NCBI RefSeq assembly: GCF_012849095.1
Contig: NZ_CP051680.1
Span: 3,038,001 to 3,102,000 of the forward strand
Length of the DNA stretch: 64,000 nucleotides
From: Cohnella herbarum
GTDB taxonomy: Bacteria > Bacillota > Bacilli > Paenibacillales > Paenibacillaceae
Reading direction: 5' to 3'
Shown: positions 1-9,413 of the stretch, piece after piece
Layout: the number at the start of each line of letters is the position of its first letter
How positions within the stretch are numbered: the first letter of the stretch is position 1
Position numbers and translations under genes: made by a program
The notes under the pieces: model-generated
Told to the model about the DNA's origin: nothing
Database searches by the model: none
The model's input: the letters and a program-made list of their open reading frames with translations, nothing else

Positions 1-963
1 GTCGTAATCGTCTTCGACGATCCACGCGTTCCTTCTGGAAGCCCAGGCGAGCAACGCTCTCCGCCGTTCGTAACTCAATACCGCACCGGTAGGAAATTGT
101 CGGGTCGGAGTGACGAATAGCAGTTGGGCAGCCCAGTCTTGCGGAACGATGCCGTTCCCGTCCACTTGTTCGGCAATCACGTTCGCGCCGGTCGCTTCAA
201 CCGCATTCAGAATCCCCGTGTAGCTCGGGTTCTCCAGGACGGCCGTTTTTCCTTCCTCCAACAATAATTGGGTGAGCAGCGCGATGGCCTGCATCGATCC
301 GGCGGTGATGATCACGTCGTCCGGGTCGCAAGCGATTCCCCTCTCACGCCTCAGCCGTCCCGCAATTGCCTGACGGAGTTCGAGACTGCCTTCCGTCGTA
401 TAACCGCTATTCCTCCAGGAAGTTCCGAACTTCTTCCATTGCAACGCAACTTCGGCCTTCCATTCCATCCAAGGGAACCATCCCGCCCCGACGCCTTCGG
501 GGACGAAGGACAGGGACGACGGCCGAGCGACTTCGGATGGCCTGCTTCTCGCCGGCGGGGAAGTTTGACCGTTCGGCTCGGCTTCCTCGTTCGACACTGC
601 GAGAGGCAACTGCTTGTCCATTAAGCGTCGTCCCCACTGGGTAAGATCAGGCTCGACCGATGACTTACTGGCCTTATCCGCAGCGTTGCCGAGATCGTCT
701 TGAAGCCAGCCCGAGACGAAAGTCCCTTGCCCGACGCCAGCTTGAACGAAGCTTTCCGCCGTTAGCATCTCATAGGCCAAGCTGACGCTGCCACGGGACA
801 ATTCATATAGCTCGGCTAGCTTGCGCGTGGAAGGCAACCTTTCTCCCGGGGCGAGTTTGCCTTCGGTAATCGCTTCGCGAATGGCCAAATATAACGCTAG
901 ATGTTTGCTTCCGCATTCGGCGAGTTTCGCGGAATAGGCAAAAGGCGTACCCAGATGTTCCAC
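1..963 (-). CDS. MocR/PdxR-type regulator (GntR winged helix plus aminotransferase domain), 3' part outside window
   Basis: The gene runs off the left edge; about 321 codons are present and the frame is open throughout. A GntR-type winged helix comes first (LPSTRKLAELYELSRGSVS is readable). A low-complexity linker follows, then a fold-type I aminotransferase domain in which PSYTGILNAVEATGA and IVEDDYD are visible. The PLP-binding lysine would lie beyond the edge. Proteins of this architecture are transcription factors that use a PLP-binding domain as sensor. An in-frame TAG lies just upstream of GTG 963. CTG 954 sits better behind the AAGGGGTGG sequence, so the start is uncertain. The gene is divergent from the flavin-fold gene at 1066, about 100 bp away, which it probably controls. 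Confidence 0.85.
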   Translation of the reverse strand, partial: MEHLGTPFAYSAKLAECGSKHLALYLAIREAITEGKLAPGERLPSTRKLAELYELSRGSVSLAYEMLTAESFVQAGVGQGTFVSGWLQDDLGNAADKASKSSVEPDLTQWGRRLMDKQLPLAVSNEEAEPNGQTSPPARSRPSEVARPSSLSFVPEGVGAGWFPWMEWKAEVALQWKKFGTSWRNSGYTTEGSLELRQAIAGRLRRERGIACDPDDVIITAGSMQAIALLTQLLLEEGKTAVLENPSYTGILNAVEATGANVIAEQVDGNGIVPQDWAAQLLFVTPTRQFPTGAVLSYERRRALLAWASRRNAWIVEDDYD

Positions 964-1065
964 CCCTTTTGAAATGGACTAGTCTTTTTAATGTAAATTG
1001 GATCTTTTCTCTTGTCAATAATCCATCTAAACTAATCCTCAACCAACCCGTCACGGAGGCGAAAC

Positions 1066-1695
1066 TTGATGAGAAGAAAAGAATTCGAAGTATCGGAGCC
1101 GGAGCTAACCGATCAATTTCTAGCTGAACGAAATGACGGCGTATTGACGTTCAACGGACCCGACGGGTGGCCCAAAGCGGTTCCGCTCAATTACGTATTC
1201 AAGGATCGGGTCATTTATTTTCACGGAAGCAAGCAGGGGGAGAAAATGAAAGGGTTGCACCGCGACCCGAGGGCGGAATTCGTCGTGTATCAAGCGCATG
1301 CGTTCATCCCTTCCTACTTCTCGGATCCCTATCTGGCTTGTCCGGCAACCGTGTACTTCCGTTCCGTCCGCATTCGAGGCTTGGTTACCCAAGTCGAAGA
1401 TTCCGCGGAGAAAGCAACCGCACTTGCCGCTCTATTGAAAAATATGCAGCCCGAGGGCGGTCATGCCCCGATCGATGCGGAAGATCAACGGTATTCAGCC
1501 TCCTTGCGGGGAGTGGCCGTGCTGCGTCTTGATCCGGATGAGATGACCGGCAAGTTCAAATTCGGGCAGAACTTATCGAATCAACGAAGGGAACAGGTGG
1601 CCCAAAGCCTGGAGCAGCGAGGTCTTTCGGGAGATGCCGACACGATAAAGCGCATGCGCGACAGCGCGTTAAAGTGTCCGTATGGTGAATCCTAG
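1066..1695 (+). CDS. Pyridoxamine 5'-phosphate oxidase-fold (flavin-binding split-barrel) protein
   Basis: A 209-residue protein resembling the PNPOx-like/NimA-type split-barrel family, which binds FMN or related flavins. The N-terminal stretch NDGVLTFNGPDGWPKAVPLN, followed by an IYFHGSKQGEKMKGL segment, is typical of these proteins. The actual substrate cannot be read from sequence. TTG 1066 is immediately followed by ATG 1069; both lie behind GGAGG at 1055-1059, and ATG 1069 is the more usual start. Its divergent neighbour is a MocR-type PLP-sensing regulator, which suggests a vitamin B6- or amino-acid-related role (inference). Confidence 0.8.
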   Translation: MMRRKEFEVSEPELTDQFLAERNDGVLTFNGPDGWPKAVPLNYVFKDRVIYFHGSKQGEKMKGLHRDPRAEFVVYQAHAFIPSYFSDPYLACPATVYFRSVRIRGLVTQVEDSAEKATALAALLKNMQPEGGHAPIDAEDQRYSASLRGVAVLRLDPDEMTGKFKFGQNLSNQRREQVAQSLEQRGLSGDADTIKRMRDSALKCPYGES

Positions 1696-1735
1696 AATAT
1701 TTCGCGTCTTTTTTCCACGAATCCGGTCGATTTCC

Positions 1736-1764
1736 ATGACGCTCCCCCTTCAATGGTGTATAAT
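1736..1764 (+). promoter_or_regulatory. SigA-type promoter of the aminotransferase gene
   Basis: ATGACG (1736-1741), a 17-bp spacer and a perfect TATAAT (1759-1764). Transcription would start near 1771, so the in-frame ATG at 1773 would have no leader. This favours ATG 1797. Confidence 0.55.
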
Positions 1765-1796
1765 ATCACCTAATGAATATTGGAAGGATGGAAGTT

Positions 1797-3098
1797 ATGA
1801 ACCCCCTTGCGAAACAGCTAAACGAAACGCTTACCCGCGATCATCCGCACGTAGCCGAGATGCTCTCCGGCTTAGGCAAAGCGATCTACTTGCCCAAGCT
1901 CGGCATCTTGAGTCAATCCGCCGAAGCCAAGCAAAAAGCCAATCTTTATAACGCCACGATCGGTATCGCAACCGAGAACGGCAAACCTATGCACTTGGAT
2001 GTCATTCAAGAAACGTTGTCCGCTTACGAGCCTAAGGACATTTACGAATATGCCCCTCCCGGGGGTAAACCGGAGCTTCGCACGGTATGGCGCGACAAGA
2101 TGCTCGTCGAGAACCCGTCCGTCGCCGGCAAAAGCCTTAGCCTGCCCGTTGTCACGAACGCCCTGACGCACGGCCTCAGCATCGTGGCCGATCTGTTCGC
2201 CGACGTTGGCGACGCGGTTATCGTCCCGGACAAAAACTGGGAAAACTACGAGCTGACCTTCAACATTCGCCGCGGCGCCGAGATGGTCAACTATCCGCTC
2301 TACAATGCGGACAACCGCTTTAACTCCGCGGGTCTTCGCGATGCGCTGCTCGCTCAGAAAGATCGCGGCAAAGCGATCGTCCTGCTGAACTTCCCGATTA
2401 ATCCGACGGGGTACACGCCGGGAATCGAAGAAGGCCGCGAGATCGTCGCCGCCATTCGCGACGCCGCGGAAGCAGGCATCAACGTCGTTGCCGTCACCGA
2501 CGACGCCTACTTCGGTTTATTCTTCGAAGACTCCCTGCAGGAGTCGTTGTTCGGCCAACTTAGCGGATTGCACGACCGAGTGCTTGCCGTTAAAGTCGAC
2601 GGAGCGACGAAAGAAGAGTACGTATGGGGATTCCGCGTCGGTTTCATCACCTTCAGCGGACTTACGGAAGCGAGCCTGTCCGCGCTGGAGCAAAAAACGA
2701 TCGGAATTATCCGCGCGACGATTTCGAGCGGACCGCATCCTTCGCAAACCTTCATCCTCCGCGCGCTGAAATCCGATAAATTCCAAGCGCAGAAGGAAGA
2801 AAAGTTCAATATCATGAAAGGCCGCGCCAACAAAGTGAAGCAATTGCTCGACAGCGGCAAATTCGGCGATGTATGGACTTATTATCCGTTCAACTCCGGT
2901 TACTTCATGTGCCTTAACCTCACCGTAGACGCCGAAACCGTCCGTCAACGTTTGCTGAACGAATACGGCGTCGGAACGATTGCGCTCGGATCGTCCGATC
3001 TTCGCGTCGCGTTTTCTTGCATCGAAGAACCCGATCTGGAAGACTTATTCGATCGAATCTATAAAGCGGTGCTGGACGTTAAAGCCGGCAACGCGTAA
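1797..3098 (+). CDS. PLP-dependent class I/II aminotransferase
   Basis: A fold-type I aminotransferase of about 433 residues. Visible landmarks are NFPINPTGYTP (the conserved NPTG loop), a VTDDAYFGLFF segment corresponding to the PLP-ring aspartate/tyrosine region, and VKVDGATKEEYVWGFRVGF, where the lysine after GAT is the probable Schiff-base residue. The amino donor and acceptor cannot be assigned. The frame is also open from ATG 1773, but that codon falls at the predicted transcription start; ATG 1797 lies behind a GGAAGGAT sequence. The gene is a single transcription unit ending at a shared terminator. Confidence 0.85.
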   Translation: MNPLAKQLNETLTRDHPHVAEMLSGLGKAIYLPKLGILSQSAEAKQKANLYNATIGIATENGKPMHLDVIQETLSAYEPKDIYEYAPPGGKPELRTVWRDKMLVENPSVAGKSLSLPVVTNALTHGLSIVADLFADVGDAVIVPDKNWENYELTFNIRRGAEMVNYPLYNADNRFNSAGLRDALLAQKDRGKAIVLLNFPINPTGYTPGIEEGREIVAAIRDAAEAGINVVAVTDDAYFGLFFEDSLQESLFGQLSGLHDRVLAVKVDGATKEEYVWGFRVGFITFSGLTEASLSALEQKTIGIIRATISSGPHPSQTFILRALKSDKFQAQKEEKFNIMKGRANKVKQLLDSGKFGDVWTYYPFNSGYFMCLNLTVDAETVRQRLLNEYGVGTIALGSSDLRVAFSCIEEPDLEDLFDRIYKAVLDVKAGNA

Positions 3099-3115
3099 TA
3101 CAAGCTTCTCGCAGA

Positions 3116-3186
3116 AAAAGCACTGCCAGCGTATACTCGCTCGCCGGTATTCCGGCGCCGCGATTAACGCAACGGCAGTGCTTTAT
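3116..3186. terminator. Bidirectional terminator between convergent genes
   Basis: AAAAGCACTGCC pairs with GGCAGTGCTTT, and the intervening segment holds a second hairpin (GCCGG-TATT-CCGGC). It lies between the convergent aminotransferase and ecsB genes, with A-rich and T-rich flanks suitable for both directions. Confidence 0.6.
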
Positions 3187-3222
3187 TTGTTTAAGCTGGT
3201 CGGCGAACCTTGGCGCGCTCCC

Positions 3223-4548
3223 CTATAAATCGTCCTCGTCTTTGAGCTTCGCGATTTTTCTCGGAATCCACCAACCGCACCACAACAGTCCGGCGACAAT
3301 GAGCGGCAGCCAAAGATTCAGATGGAACGCCTCCATCCCTTCTCCTCCAGCCACACCGGCCCTCTCGCCTGCGGCCCCTAACTTGACCGTCAGGATGCCG
3401 ACTACTCCAAGCAGCAATACGGCTCCAAGACCCGCAACCCGGGCGATCGCAGAAGCAGCGACTAAACGTCCTTCCGGTTCGAGCGGAACCGTCGCGGCCG
3501 TTTCGACGAACCTAACCCTCCCCAGTTCGCTCAACTGCAACCCGACGATCAGGAACGAAACCGCGTAAATGATTGCATCGGCTACCGCGTTTCCCGAAAC
3601 AACCAGCACGATACCGGATAAGATAACCCACCGCCATAATGCTCCGAACGTCTCGCCGCGCAGGAACGCTTTGGCATACAAGTAATGCCACGCCCGGCGA
3701 CGCTGCCATGCCAACAGTTCCCCTGCCCAAGCGATCCACCTCCGGCGGGCCGGCTTGGACGTTTCCGAAGGCACGTCCACGAACCAGCCAAGGAACGCCA
3801 TCCAGCGACGGCGCACCGCGGCCTCCTCGTCGATAAGCTTCTCCCAAGGAAGGGCATGTTGCGCGGGAATTCGCCATAACAATGCGACGATCGCCATGCA
3901 TAGCAGCATTAACGGAATCGCTATCGTTAACGGTTTCAGCAATAAATTGGCGACGATAAGTAAGGTAAGCAACCATCTGACGAGTTTGAGACCCAGCCGC
4001 CAAGAACGGGCAGCCGGTCTTCGTTCTCTCCATCCTCCGTAAACGTTGCAGCCGGCGACGATAGCGAATAAAGCTCCCAACAAGAACAAAGGGTGGGAAT
4101 CCGCCAAATGTGCGGTGTCGGGAGACCGAACATAAATCGGCGCGAATAATAAGAATAACGCCAACGTGCGCAGAACGGCCATGACGATCGCTTTCCTCAA
4201 GGCCGGTTGAATATAGAATCTTAGCAACCGGTTCTCCATTGGAAGCAGAAATACGGAATCGGCCGGCCGGAAATACGCTCGAAGCGGGGCTCTAACCGCG
4301 CCGAGACTAATTAATGCTACACCGACGATCTCCACCGGCCATCCTTCGGGAACCGCTTTAATAAAGCCTACGTACCAGACCAATACGGTAAAAAAGATGG
4401 CCGAAACGAATAAGCCGAACCCGCTTTGGAACACGTAACGGAAATGCGGAACGATCTCCTGACGGAAGGCTGCCGCGCGACTTCGACGAAGAGACCGCAT
4501 AAAGCCGAGCTGCTCCTCTTGCCCCTTCTCACGCACGCGGATGTCCAC
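3223..4548 (-). CDS. ecsB: EcsB-type ABC transporter permease
   Basis: A 441-residue polytopic membrane protein. An N-terminal cytoplasmic stretch rich in Arg is followed by hydrophobic segments around residues 45-65, 70-90, 125-150, 155-170 and 190-235, and a second membrane cluster after residue 310. The long basic central loop (about 240-305) with several Trp/Arg residues resembles EcsB. It overlaps the 3' end of the ATPase gene by 20 bp, so the two are translationally linked. In Bacillus, EcsAB affects secretion, intramembrane proteolysis and competence; the substrate is unknown. Confidence 0.82.
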   Translation of the reverse strand: MDIRVREKGQEEQLGFMRSLRRSRAAAFRQEIVPHFRYVFQSGFGLFVSAIFFTVLVWYVGFIKAVPEGWPVEIVGVALISLGAVRAPLRAYFRPADSVFLLPMENRLLRFYIQPALRKAIVMAVLRTLALFLLFAPIYVRSPDTAHLADSHPLFLLGALFAIVAGCNVYGGWRERRPAARSWRLGLKLVRWLLTLLIVANLLLKPLTIAIPLMLLCMAIVALLWRIPAQHALPWEKLIDEEAAVRRRWMAFLGWFVDVPSETSKPARRRWIAWAGELLAWQRRRAWHYLYAKAFLRGETFGALWRWVILSGIVLVVSGNAVADAIIYAVSFLIVGLQLSELGRVRFVETAATVPLEPEGRLVAASAIARVAGLGAVLLLGVVGILTVKLGAAGERAGVAGGEGMEAFHLNLWLPLIVAGLLWCGWWIPRKIAKLKDEDDL

Positions 4549-5317
4549 CTTCCGCCGCCAGGACCAACAATTCGAACGCGTCGTCCATCGTCGATTCGGG
4601 ATCGGTACAGCCCGCTTGCGCTTTCACTTCCCGAGGCGTACCTTCCGCTATGATCCGCCCTCTGTGTAGCACCACAAGCCGATTCGCCTTCCGTTCCAAC
4701 GCCGGTAAGATATGAGAGCTCAATAAAATCGCGCTCCCCTCTGCCCGGACATCGTCGAGAGCAGCCAAAAGCCCTCGTATCGCAAGCGGATCCAATCCGA
4801 GGAAGGGCTCGTCAATAATGAGGAGCGGAGGCTTCACCAACAACGCGTTCATCAGCATAACCTTTTGCTTCATGCCTTTGGATAACGTATCCGGCAAAGA
4901 GTTAAACGCTTCCGTCATCCGGAACGTGTTCGCCAGCTCCTCCATCCTCGAAGTCGCCGCCGTCTGCTCCAAGTCGTAGGCCATAGCCGTCCACTGGAGA
5001 TGCTCTCTCACCGTCAAGTTTGGAAACAAAGACGGCTGTTCCGGCACGTAAGCCGTCGAGGAGCGATAGAGGTCGCGGTTTTCCTCGAGCGTCGCTCCCG
5101 CTACGCGAACCTCTCCGCTTTGCGGCACCATCAATCCTAAAATATGTTTAATCGCGGTGCTTTTTCCCGCGCCGTTCAATCCGATCAGCCCGACCATTTC
5201 GCCTGGATTAACGGTAATCGACACTTCGTGCAGCACCGGTCTTCGCTGACTATAACCGCCCGTCAGTTCCTTCATTGCAAGTGCAGGCACAACACTGCTA
5301 CCTTTCCCTGAAACCAC
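4529..5317 (-). CDS. ecsA: EcsA-type ABC transporter ATP-binding protein
   Basis: A 262-residue ATPase subunit. It has Walker A GLNGAGKST (about residues 46-54), signature-like LSKGMKQKVML (replacing LSGGQ), Walker B LLIIDEPFLGLDP and the switch His in LLSSHIL. The start is taken as GTG 5317 because GGAGGGG at 5325-5331 lies 7 bases upstream and the promoter -10 is at 5355-5360. The longer open frame starting at 5383 would overlap the promoter. The LSKGMKQ signature is typical of EcsA and related bacitracin/exporter ATPases. Confidence 0.88.
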   Translation of the reverse strand: MVSGKGSSVVPALAMKELTGGYSQRRPVLHEVSITVNPGEMVGLIGLNGAGKSTAIKHILGLMVPQSGEVRVAGATLEENRDLYRSSTAYVPEQPSLFPNLTVREHLQWTAMAYDLEQTAATSRMEELANTFRMTEAFNSLPDTLSKGMKQKVMLMNALLVKPPLLIIDEPFLGLDPLAIRGLLAALDDVRAEGSAILLSSHILPALERKANRLVVLHRGRIIAEGTPREVKAQAGCTDPESTMDDAFELLVLAAEGGHPRA

Positions 5318-5354
5318 TTTGAATCCCCTCCATAACGCCCCGGCATTTCCCTCT

Positions 5355-5383
5355 ATTATACCGGGCTGGGACATCGTGCACAA
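5355..5383 (-). promoter_or_regulatory. Promoter of ecsAB
   Basis: On the minus strand TTGTGC (5378-5383), a 17-bp spacer and a perfect TATAAT (5355-5360). Predicted transcription start is near 5348, about 30 bases upstream of the GTG start. Confidence 0.55.
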
Positions 5384-5403
5384 AGTCGGGAGGAAACAAG
5401 CGA

Positions 5404-6540
5404 TTACAACATAAAGTTGGAGTGGTCGATTCTGGAATGAACCTCGACGCTAAATCCGACGGTCGGGTAAATCTCGTCCCAAGAATCCTTCATCTTTCTC
5501 CACCGTTTCGGATATTTGCGATGTATTCTTTCCTTAATGCCGAGCAGATCGGAATTATTTCTCTGCGAGAAAGCGATAAATTGCTCGACGTTATCCGAGA
5601 TCGCCTTATTCAGTTCGTTCTCCCACTGCGCGATTGTTGATATCGTCACATCCTTTACGTCGCACTGGATGCTAACCAAATTCAAATCCGCGTTGATTTC
5701 GATTCGCACTTTCGGATTCCCGTTTACGTCCACTTCCGTTTTCACCCGGCTTTTGTTGCCCGTATTCTCGAAAGTGATCGTTTGATTTTGGCCGCACGGT
5801 ATCGTCTCGACGGAACCGCTCATCTTGCCCATCGTCCGGTAGTAACCTTTCGTTTCCTTGAATTTCATATACCCGGCAATCCGATCGTTATCGAAAGCGT
5901 ATAGCCCTATCGTTTTTAGTAACGATCTTTTTTTCCCGCTTGGGTCTTCGATCAATTGAACCGCGGGAAGATGAACGTCCCTATATTGATTGGTCAAATC
6001 CTCGTAGACGTCGATCAAAGTCTCCTGTTCGGTCAGAGCCGTACTTTCCCCACCCTCCGACAGCCCCCTTAGCGCCTGCGAAGTAATCGACGCGTTCGGC
6101 ATGGTCGCTTCTAGAACTTCGGATGCTTTGCCTTCCGTCACGTAGATCAACGTGGAGTTGCGGAACTGCCTCAATCTCCGTAACGCCATAATATGCTTGC
6201 CGATCCCTTGTTCGGCTATCGCCTTGCTAAGCACGACAACCGTCGCATGCCCCCAGAGCAACGTCCGATCGGACTTCGTCCTCATGAGCCGGGCCGCTTC
6301 GAATAAGCTGGATCCTTCCCCCGATAGGTAAAAGGTTTTGTCTTGCATACCTTTAGGTTGTTGACCGCTTGTCGACAGCTTGGCAATTTCCGCCGTGATC
6401 TTAATCCCGTTATTCTGACCGACATCGATACCGACGGTATGAACGATATGCAGTTCGTTCAGTTCCATACTGCCTTTGCAACCCGAATTCGATAAACAGA
6501 TGCCGACCGCCAATATAACAAGCCCAAATCTAGCTTTCAT
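5404..6540 (-). CDS. Ger(x)C family spore germination lipoprotein (GerAC-type)
   Basis: A 378-residue protein with a lipoprotein signal ending SNSGC (Cys21). Family landmarks are the N-terminal GSMELNELHIVHTVGIDV segment, the LLWGHATVVVLSKAIAEQG region and a mixed alpha/beta C-terminal half with PKRWRKMKDSWDEI near the end. These lipoproteins are the C subunits of nutrient germinant receptors in the inner spore membrane. The start ATG overlaps the upstream gerA stop by 4 bases. It is the last gene of the operon. Confidence 0.9.
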   Translation of the reverse strand: MKARFGLVILAVGICLSNSGCKGSMELNELHIVHTVGIDVGQNNGIKITAEIAKLSTSGQQPKGMQDKTFYLSGEGSSLFEAARLMRTKSDRTLLWGHATVVVLSKAIAEQGIGKHIMALRRLRQFRNSTLIYVTEGKASEVLEATMPNASITSQALRGLSEGGESTALTEQETLIDVYEDLTNQYRDVHLPAVQLIEDPSGKKRSLLKTIGLYAFDNDRIAGYMKFKETKGYYRTMGKMSGSVETIPCGQNQTITFENTGNKSRVKTEVDVNGNPKVRIEINADLNLVSIQCDVKDVTISTIAQWENELNKAISDNVEQFIAFSQRNNSDLLGIKERIHRKYPKRWRKMKDSWDEIYPTVGFSVEVHSRIDHSNFML

Positions 6541-7976
6541 CTTGCCTTGCCTCGATTTCGGTTCGGATTCATCGCCCGGAATAGGCTAGGCCTTTTATTC
6601 CGGCTCGGGCTCGGACGACGGACGATTACGTCCGTCATTTCGCTCATATCGAAAGGGGCGACAGGACCAAGATAAGGTACCCCGAATGAACGCAACGACG
6701 CCAAGTAAGTCAACAGCATAATAATTCCGACGGTAATTCCAACGTAACCTAGCAGGGAAGCCAGTATCGTCATCCCGAATTGGAGGATTCGAATCACATA
6801 GTTCATCACGGTCGGCGGCAACGTGAAAGTGCAAATCCCCGTCAAAGCCGCCACGATGACCATAATCGGCGATACTATGCCCGCTTGCACGGCCGCTTGC
6901 CCCAGTATAAGCGCCCCCACGATGCTGACCGCTTGTCCGACTTGCTTCGGCATGCGAATGCCCGCTTCGCGCATGATCTCGAAGGCGAGCATCATGGCCG
7001 AGCTTTCAACGACCGCCGGGAAAGGAACCGGCTCTCTAGAGGCCGCAATGCTTTGCAGCAAGGGCGTCGGAACCAATTCATGATGGAAGTTAACGGTTGC
7101 CACGTAGAAGGCCGGCAGGAACATCCCGATTAAACCGCTGAGCAGCCGAAGGATGCGCATGGCGGATCCGATATAATAATTCCACGAGTAATCCTCGCTC
7201 ACTTGGAAAGCTTGCATGAATACGAACGGCAACAAGAGCGTGAACGGGGTTCCTTGGACGAGAACGGCAATCCTCCCGTCCAGCAACGCACCGGCAACCC
7301 GGTCTGGCCGTTCCGTCGATTCGATAAGAGGAAACATCGTACCCCGATTATCGGTGATCCATTCTTCGATATCGTTGCTTCCCAATATCGCGTCCTCCGA
7401 TATCTCTCCGATTCTGCGGTGCACTTCTCCGAGAATCTCGGCGTTCGTAATTCCTCCGATGGAGAGTACCGCAATCTCGATCTTGCTTAAATAACCGACT
7501 TTGCGATATTCGACCTTGAGGCTAGCCGCAGGAAAATGATAACGAACGAGCGCGATATTGTTCGTTAAGGATTCGGTAAACCCGCTTCTCGCACCCTTTA
7601 CGGTTGCTTCGCTCGGAGGCTCGTCAACGCTGCGCAGCTGCACGCCCAACGTATCGATCGCTACGCCGTAGGCAGGGTCCGTGAACAGCAGAACCGTCTT
7701 CCCGGATGCTAGGCAATCGGCTACTTCCTCGATCGTGCGTATTCTCGAATTCGATTGAAATGCCGGAAACAGCTGCTTATTTTCCAAGTACATAACCAGC
7801 GTTTGTTCAAGCCTCCGGGCGTCGATTAATCCATCCAAATAACAGACCGTCAAGGATTTCCCGCTGCCGTTAGCGGAGTCTGCCATGACCAAATCTTCCG
7901 TGCCATGCATCCGTCGGAATAACAACCGCTTATTCTCCATCGCGTCGTCGGATAATGCCGTTTGTTTCCCGTTCAT
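6537..7976 (-). CDS. GerA family spore germination protein (A subunit)
   Basis: A 479-residue GerA-family protein. The soluble N-terminal half (residues 1-270) contains SNSRIRTIEEVADCLASGKT, and the DNRGTMFPLIESTERPDRVA segment precedes several C-terminal membrane helices. The PTPLLQSIAASREPVPFP region is typical of the family. The A subunit forms the germinant-responsive complex with the B and C proteins. It overlaps both neighbours by 4 bases (ATGA-type junctions). The germinant cannot be predicted. Confidence 0.92.
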   Translation of the reverse strand: MNGKQTALSDDAMENKRLLFRRMHGTEDLVMADSANGSGKSLTVCYLDGLIDARRLEQTLVMYLENKQLFPAFQSNSRIRTIEEVADCLASGKTVLLFTDPAYGVAIDTLGVQLRSVDEPPSEATVKGARSGFTESLTNNIALVRYHFPAASLKVEYRKVGYLSKIEIAVLSIGGITNAEILGEVHRRIGEISEDAILGSNDIEEWITDNRGTMFPLIESTERPDRVAGALLDGRIAVLVQGTPFTLLLPFVFMQAFQVSEDYSWNYYIGSAMRILRLLSGLIGMFLPAFYVATVNFHHELVPTPLLQSIAASREPVPFPAVVESSAMMLAFEIMREAGIRMPKQVGQAVSIVGALILGQAAVQAGIVSPIMVIVAALTGICTFTLPPTVMNYVIRILQFGMTILASLLGYVGITVGIIMLLTYLASLRSFGVPYLGPVAPFDMSEMTDVIVRRPSPSRNKRPSLFRAMNPNRNRGKAR

Positions 7977-9076
7977 GAGCTCACCCGCCTCTTGTGGCCG
8001 TCTCTTCTCGTAAGTGCAATCAAAAGCAATAGGCTAGGAACGAACAGTTGAAATAGTACGAAATACCATGCCTGTTTGTCGTAAAAGGCGGCTAGTTCGA
8101 TAAGTCCCCACACTTTATACTTCGAACAGATAACGAATCCGCACGCCAGCGGAATGAGGAACAAACGAGGCTTACGGATCCGCAATACATCCTTGAGGCC
8201 TTGAACGGCCGCCCAGAAAAAAACGGTTATTTTAACGAACGAGCTCATTACCCATACGGCCACGAGCGCTGCGTCAAACCGTTCAATATTTCGGAATAGC
8301 TTAATGTTCTGAATCAGGCTCACGGTAGGATATGTAAACGATTCGGTCGCTTGCGCTCCGAACAGCATGGTGCAAGATAGGACGGACATGAGCATGAGAA
8401 TCGTCGTAATCCCGATTGCCCCGACAGCGTATGCGCTGGTTCTTTCGGTTTTGCGCACGTGCTGGAGAACCATGGAAACGCACATGAAATCGCCGAACCA
8501 CGAAGCGGAAAGCATTAATCCTCTGAGAGGTTTAAACATTCCCTCCTCCAATACGGGAAACAAATATTCGACGTGGTACTGGTTAATCAACAACAAGTAG
8601 ATCAACAGGAAAGTGACTACCGTGACGAAGAAAACGATCTCCGTAACGCGCGCGAATACTTCCAGTCCATGATAGACCGCGTACAAGCACATAATGACTC
8701 CCGCGATCAAATACCAGCTTTGAGGAATGACGGGATTGAGGGCGATAATAAAAAATTGAGTAAACTCCCTTAGTACCCAAGAGCTTACATCCAAGAAAAA
8801 AAACACGAAACCCAGCGCAATAACGCCTCCGACCACGGGACCCAGCACGTGCATGCAAATCTTAACCAAACTTTTGTCCGGGTACATCCGGTTCAGCCAT
8901 AAGAAGACATACAGATTCAACAATCCGACCGCTCCTCCGGCCAGAACAAGAAACCAAGCGTTTCGATCCGCATAGCGAGCTAGAGTCGCTGGGGCATAAA
9001 GACTCGATGTTCCTATCGAGGAAATAACGATTAAAGCCATCAATTGAATATTGCTGATCGAAATCCGACGTTCCAT
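7973..9076 (-). CDS. GerB-type spore germination permease (APC superfamily)
   Basis: A 367-residue membrane protein with about ten hydrophobic segments, of the endospore germination permease family (GerAB). It begins MERRISISNIQLMALIVISS, typical for the family. The start is placed at ATG 9076, which is preceded by AGGAAGGA; the longer open frame from 9100 lacks a ribosome site. B subunits bind the germinant in studied receptors. The operon order here is B, A, C instead of the common A, B, C. Confidence 0.9.
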   Translation of the reverse strand: MERRISISNIQLMALIVISSIGTSSLYAPATLARYADRNAWFLVLAGGAVGLLNLYVFLWLNRMYPDKSLVKICMHVLGPVVGGVIALGFVFFFLDVSSWVLREFTQFFIIALNPVIPQSWYLIAGVIMCLYAVYHGLEVFARVTEIVFFVTVVTFLLIYLLLINQYHVEYLFPVLEEGMFKPLRGLMLSASWFGDFMCVSMVLQHVRKTERTSAYAVGAIGITTILMLMSVLSCTMLFGAQATESFTYPTVSLIQNIKLFRNIERFDAALVAVWVMSSFVKITVFFWAAVQGLKDVLRIRKPRLFLIPLACGFVICSKYKVWGLIELAAFYDKQAWYFVLFQLFVPSLLLLIALTRRDGHKRRVSS

Positions 9077-9184
9077 ATCGTTCCTTCCTTTCCAATGCAT
9101 TCAGTATGCGCTCCCCATCGCGAAATAATGCCCTGCATAATCGGCGAAGCAAACGTGGAATGCTATTACGAAAGAGGTGTTCAT

Positions 9185-9397
9185 ATGAACGTCAAAGCGG
9201 GCGCGATCGCTTATCTATTATCCGGCGCATGGCTAATCATAGTGACCATGTATTTGTCCGATTACCACCGGTTCAGACGGTTTTCCTTAGAAACTTGGGG
9301 CTTTATCCTAGTAGATTTGATTACTTTAGCGCCCATTGTTCTTGTCTTATGGATCGCGGATCGATTCCAGCCCGCCAAATCCGACAATTCGCGTTAA
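9185..9397 (+). CDS. Small two-helix membrane protein, function unknown
   Basis: A 70-residue protein with two predicted membrane helices (about residues 5-22 and 41-60), a short loop containing SDYHRFRRFS and a polar tail. GAGGTG lies 5 bases before ATG 9185; a longer open frame extends upstream to 9044 without a ribosome site. It is divergent from the germination operon. No family could be named from sequence. Confidence 0.6.
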   Translation: MNVKAGAIAYLLSGAWLIIVTMYLSDYHRFRRFSLETWGFILVDLITLAPIVLVLWIADRFQPAKSDNSR

Positions 9398-9413
9398 TGT
9401 TTTCCCTTGGAAA

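Noticed and set aside
407..637. Separate small gene inside the first kilobase
   Set aside because: The MocR-type frame is open over the whole region on the minus strand and explains it.
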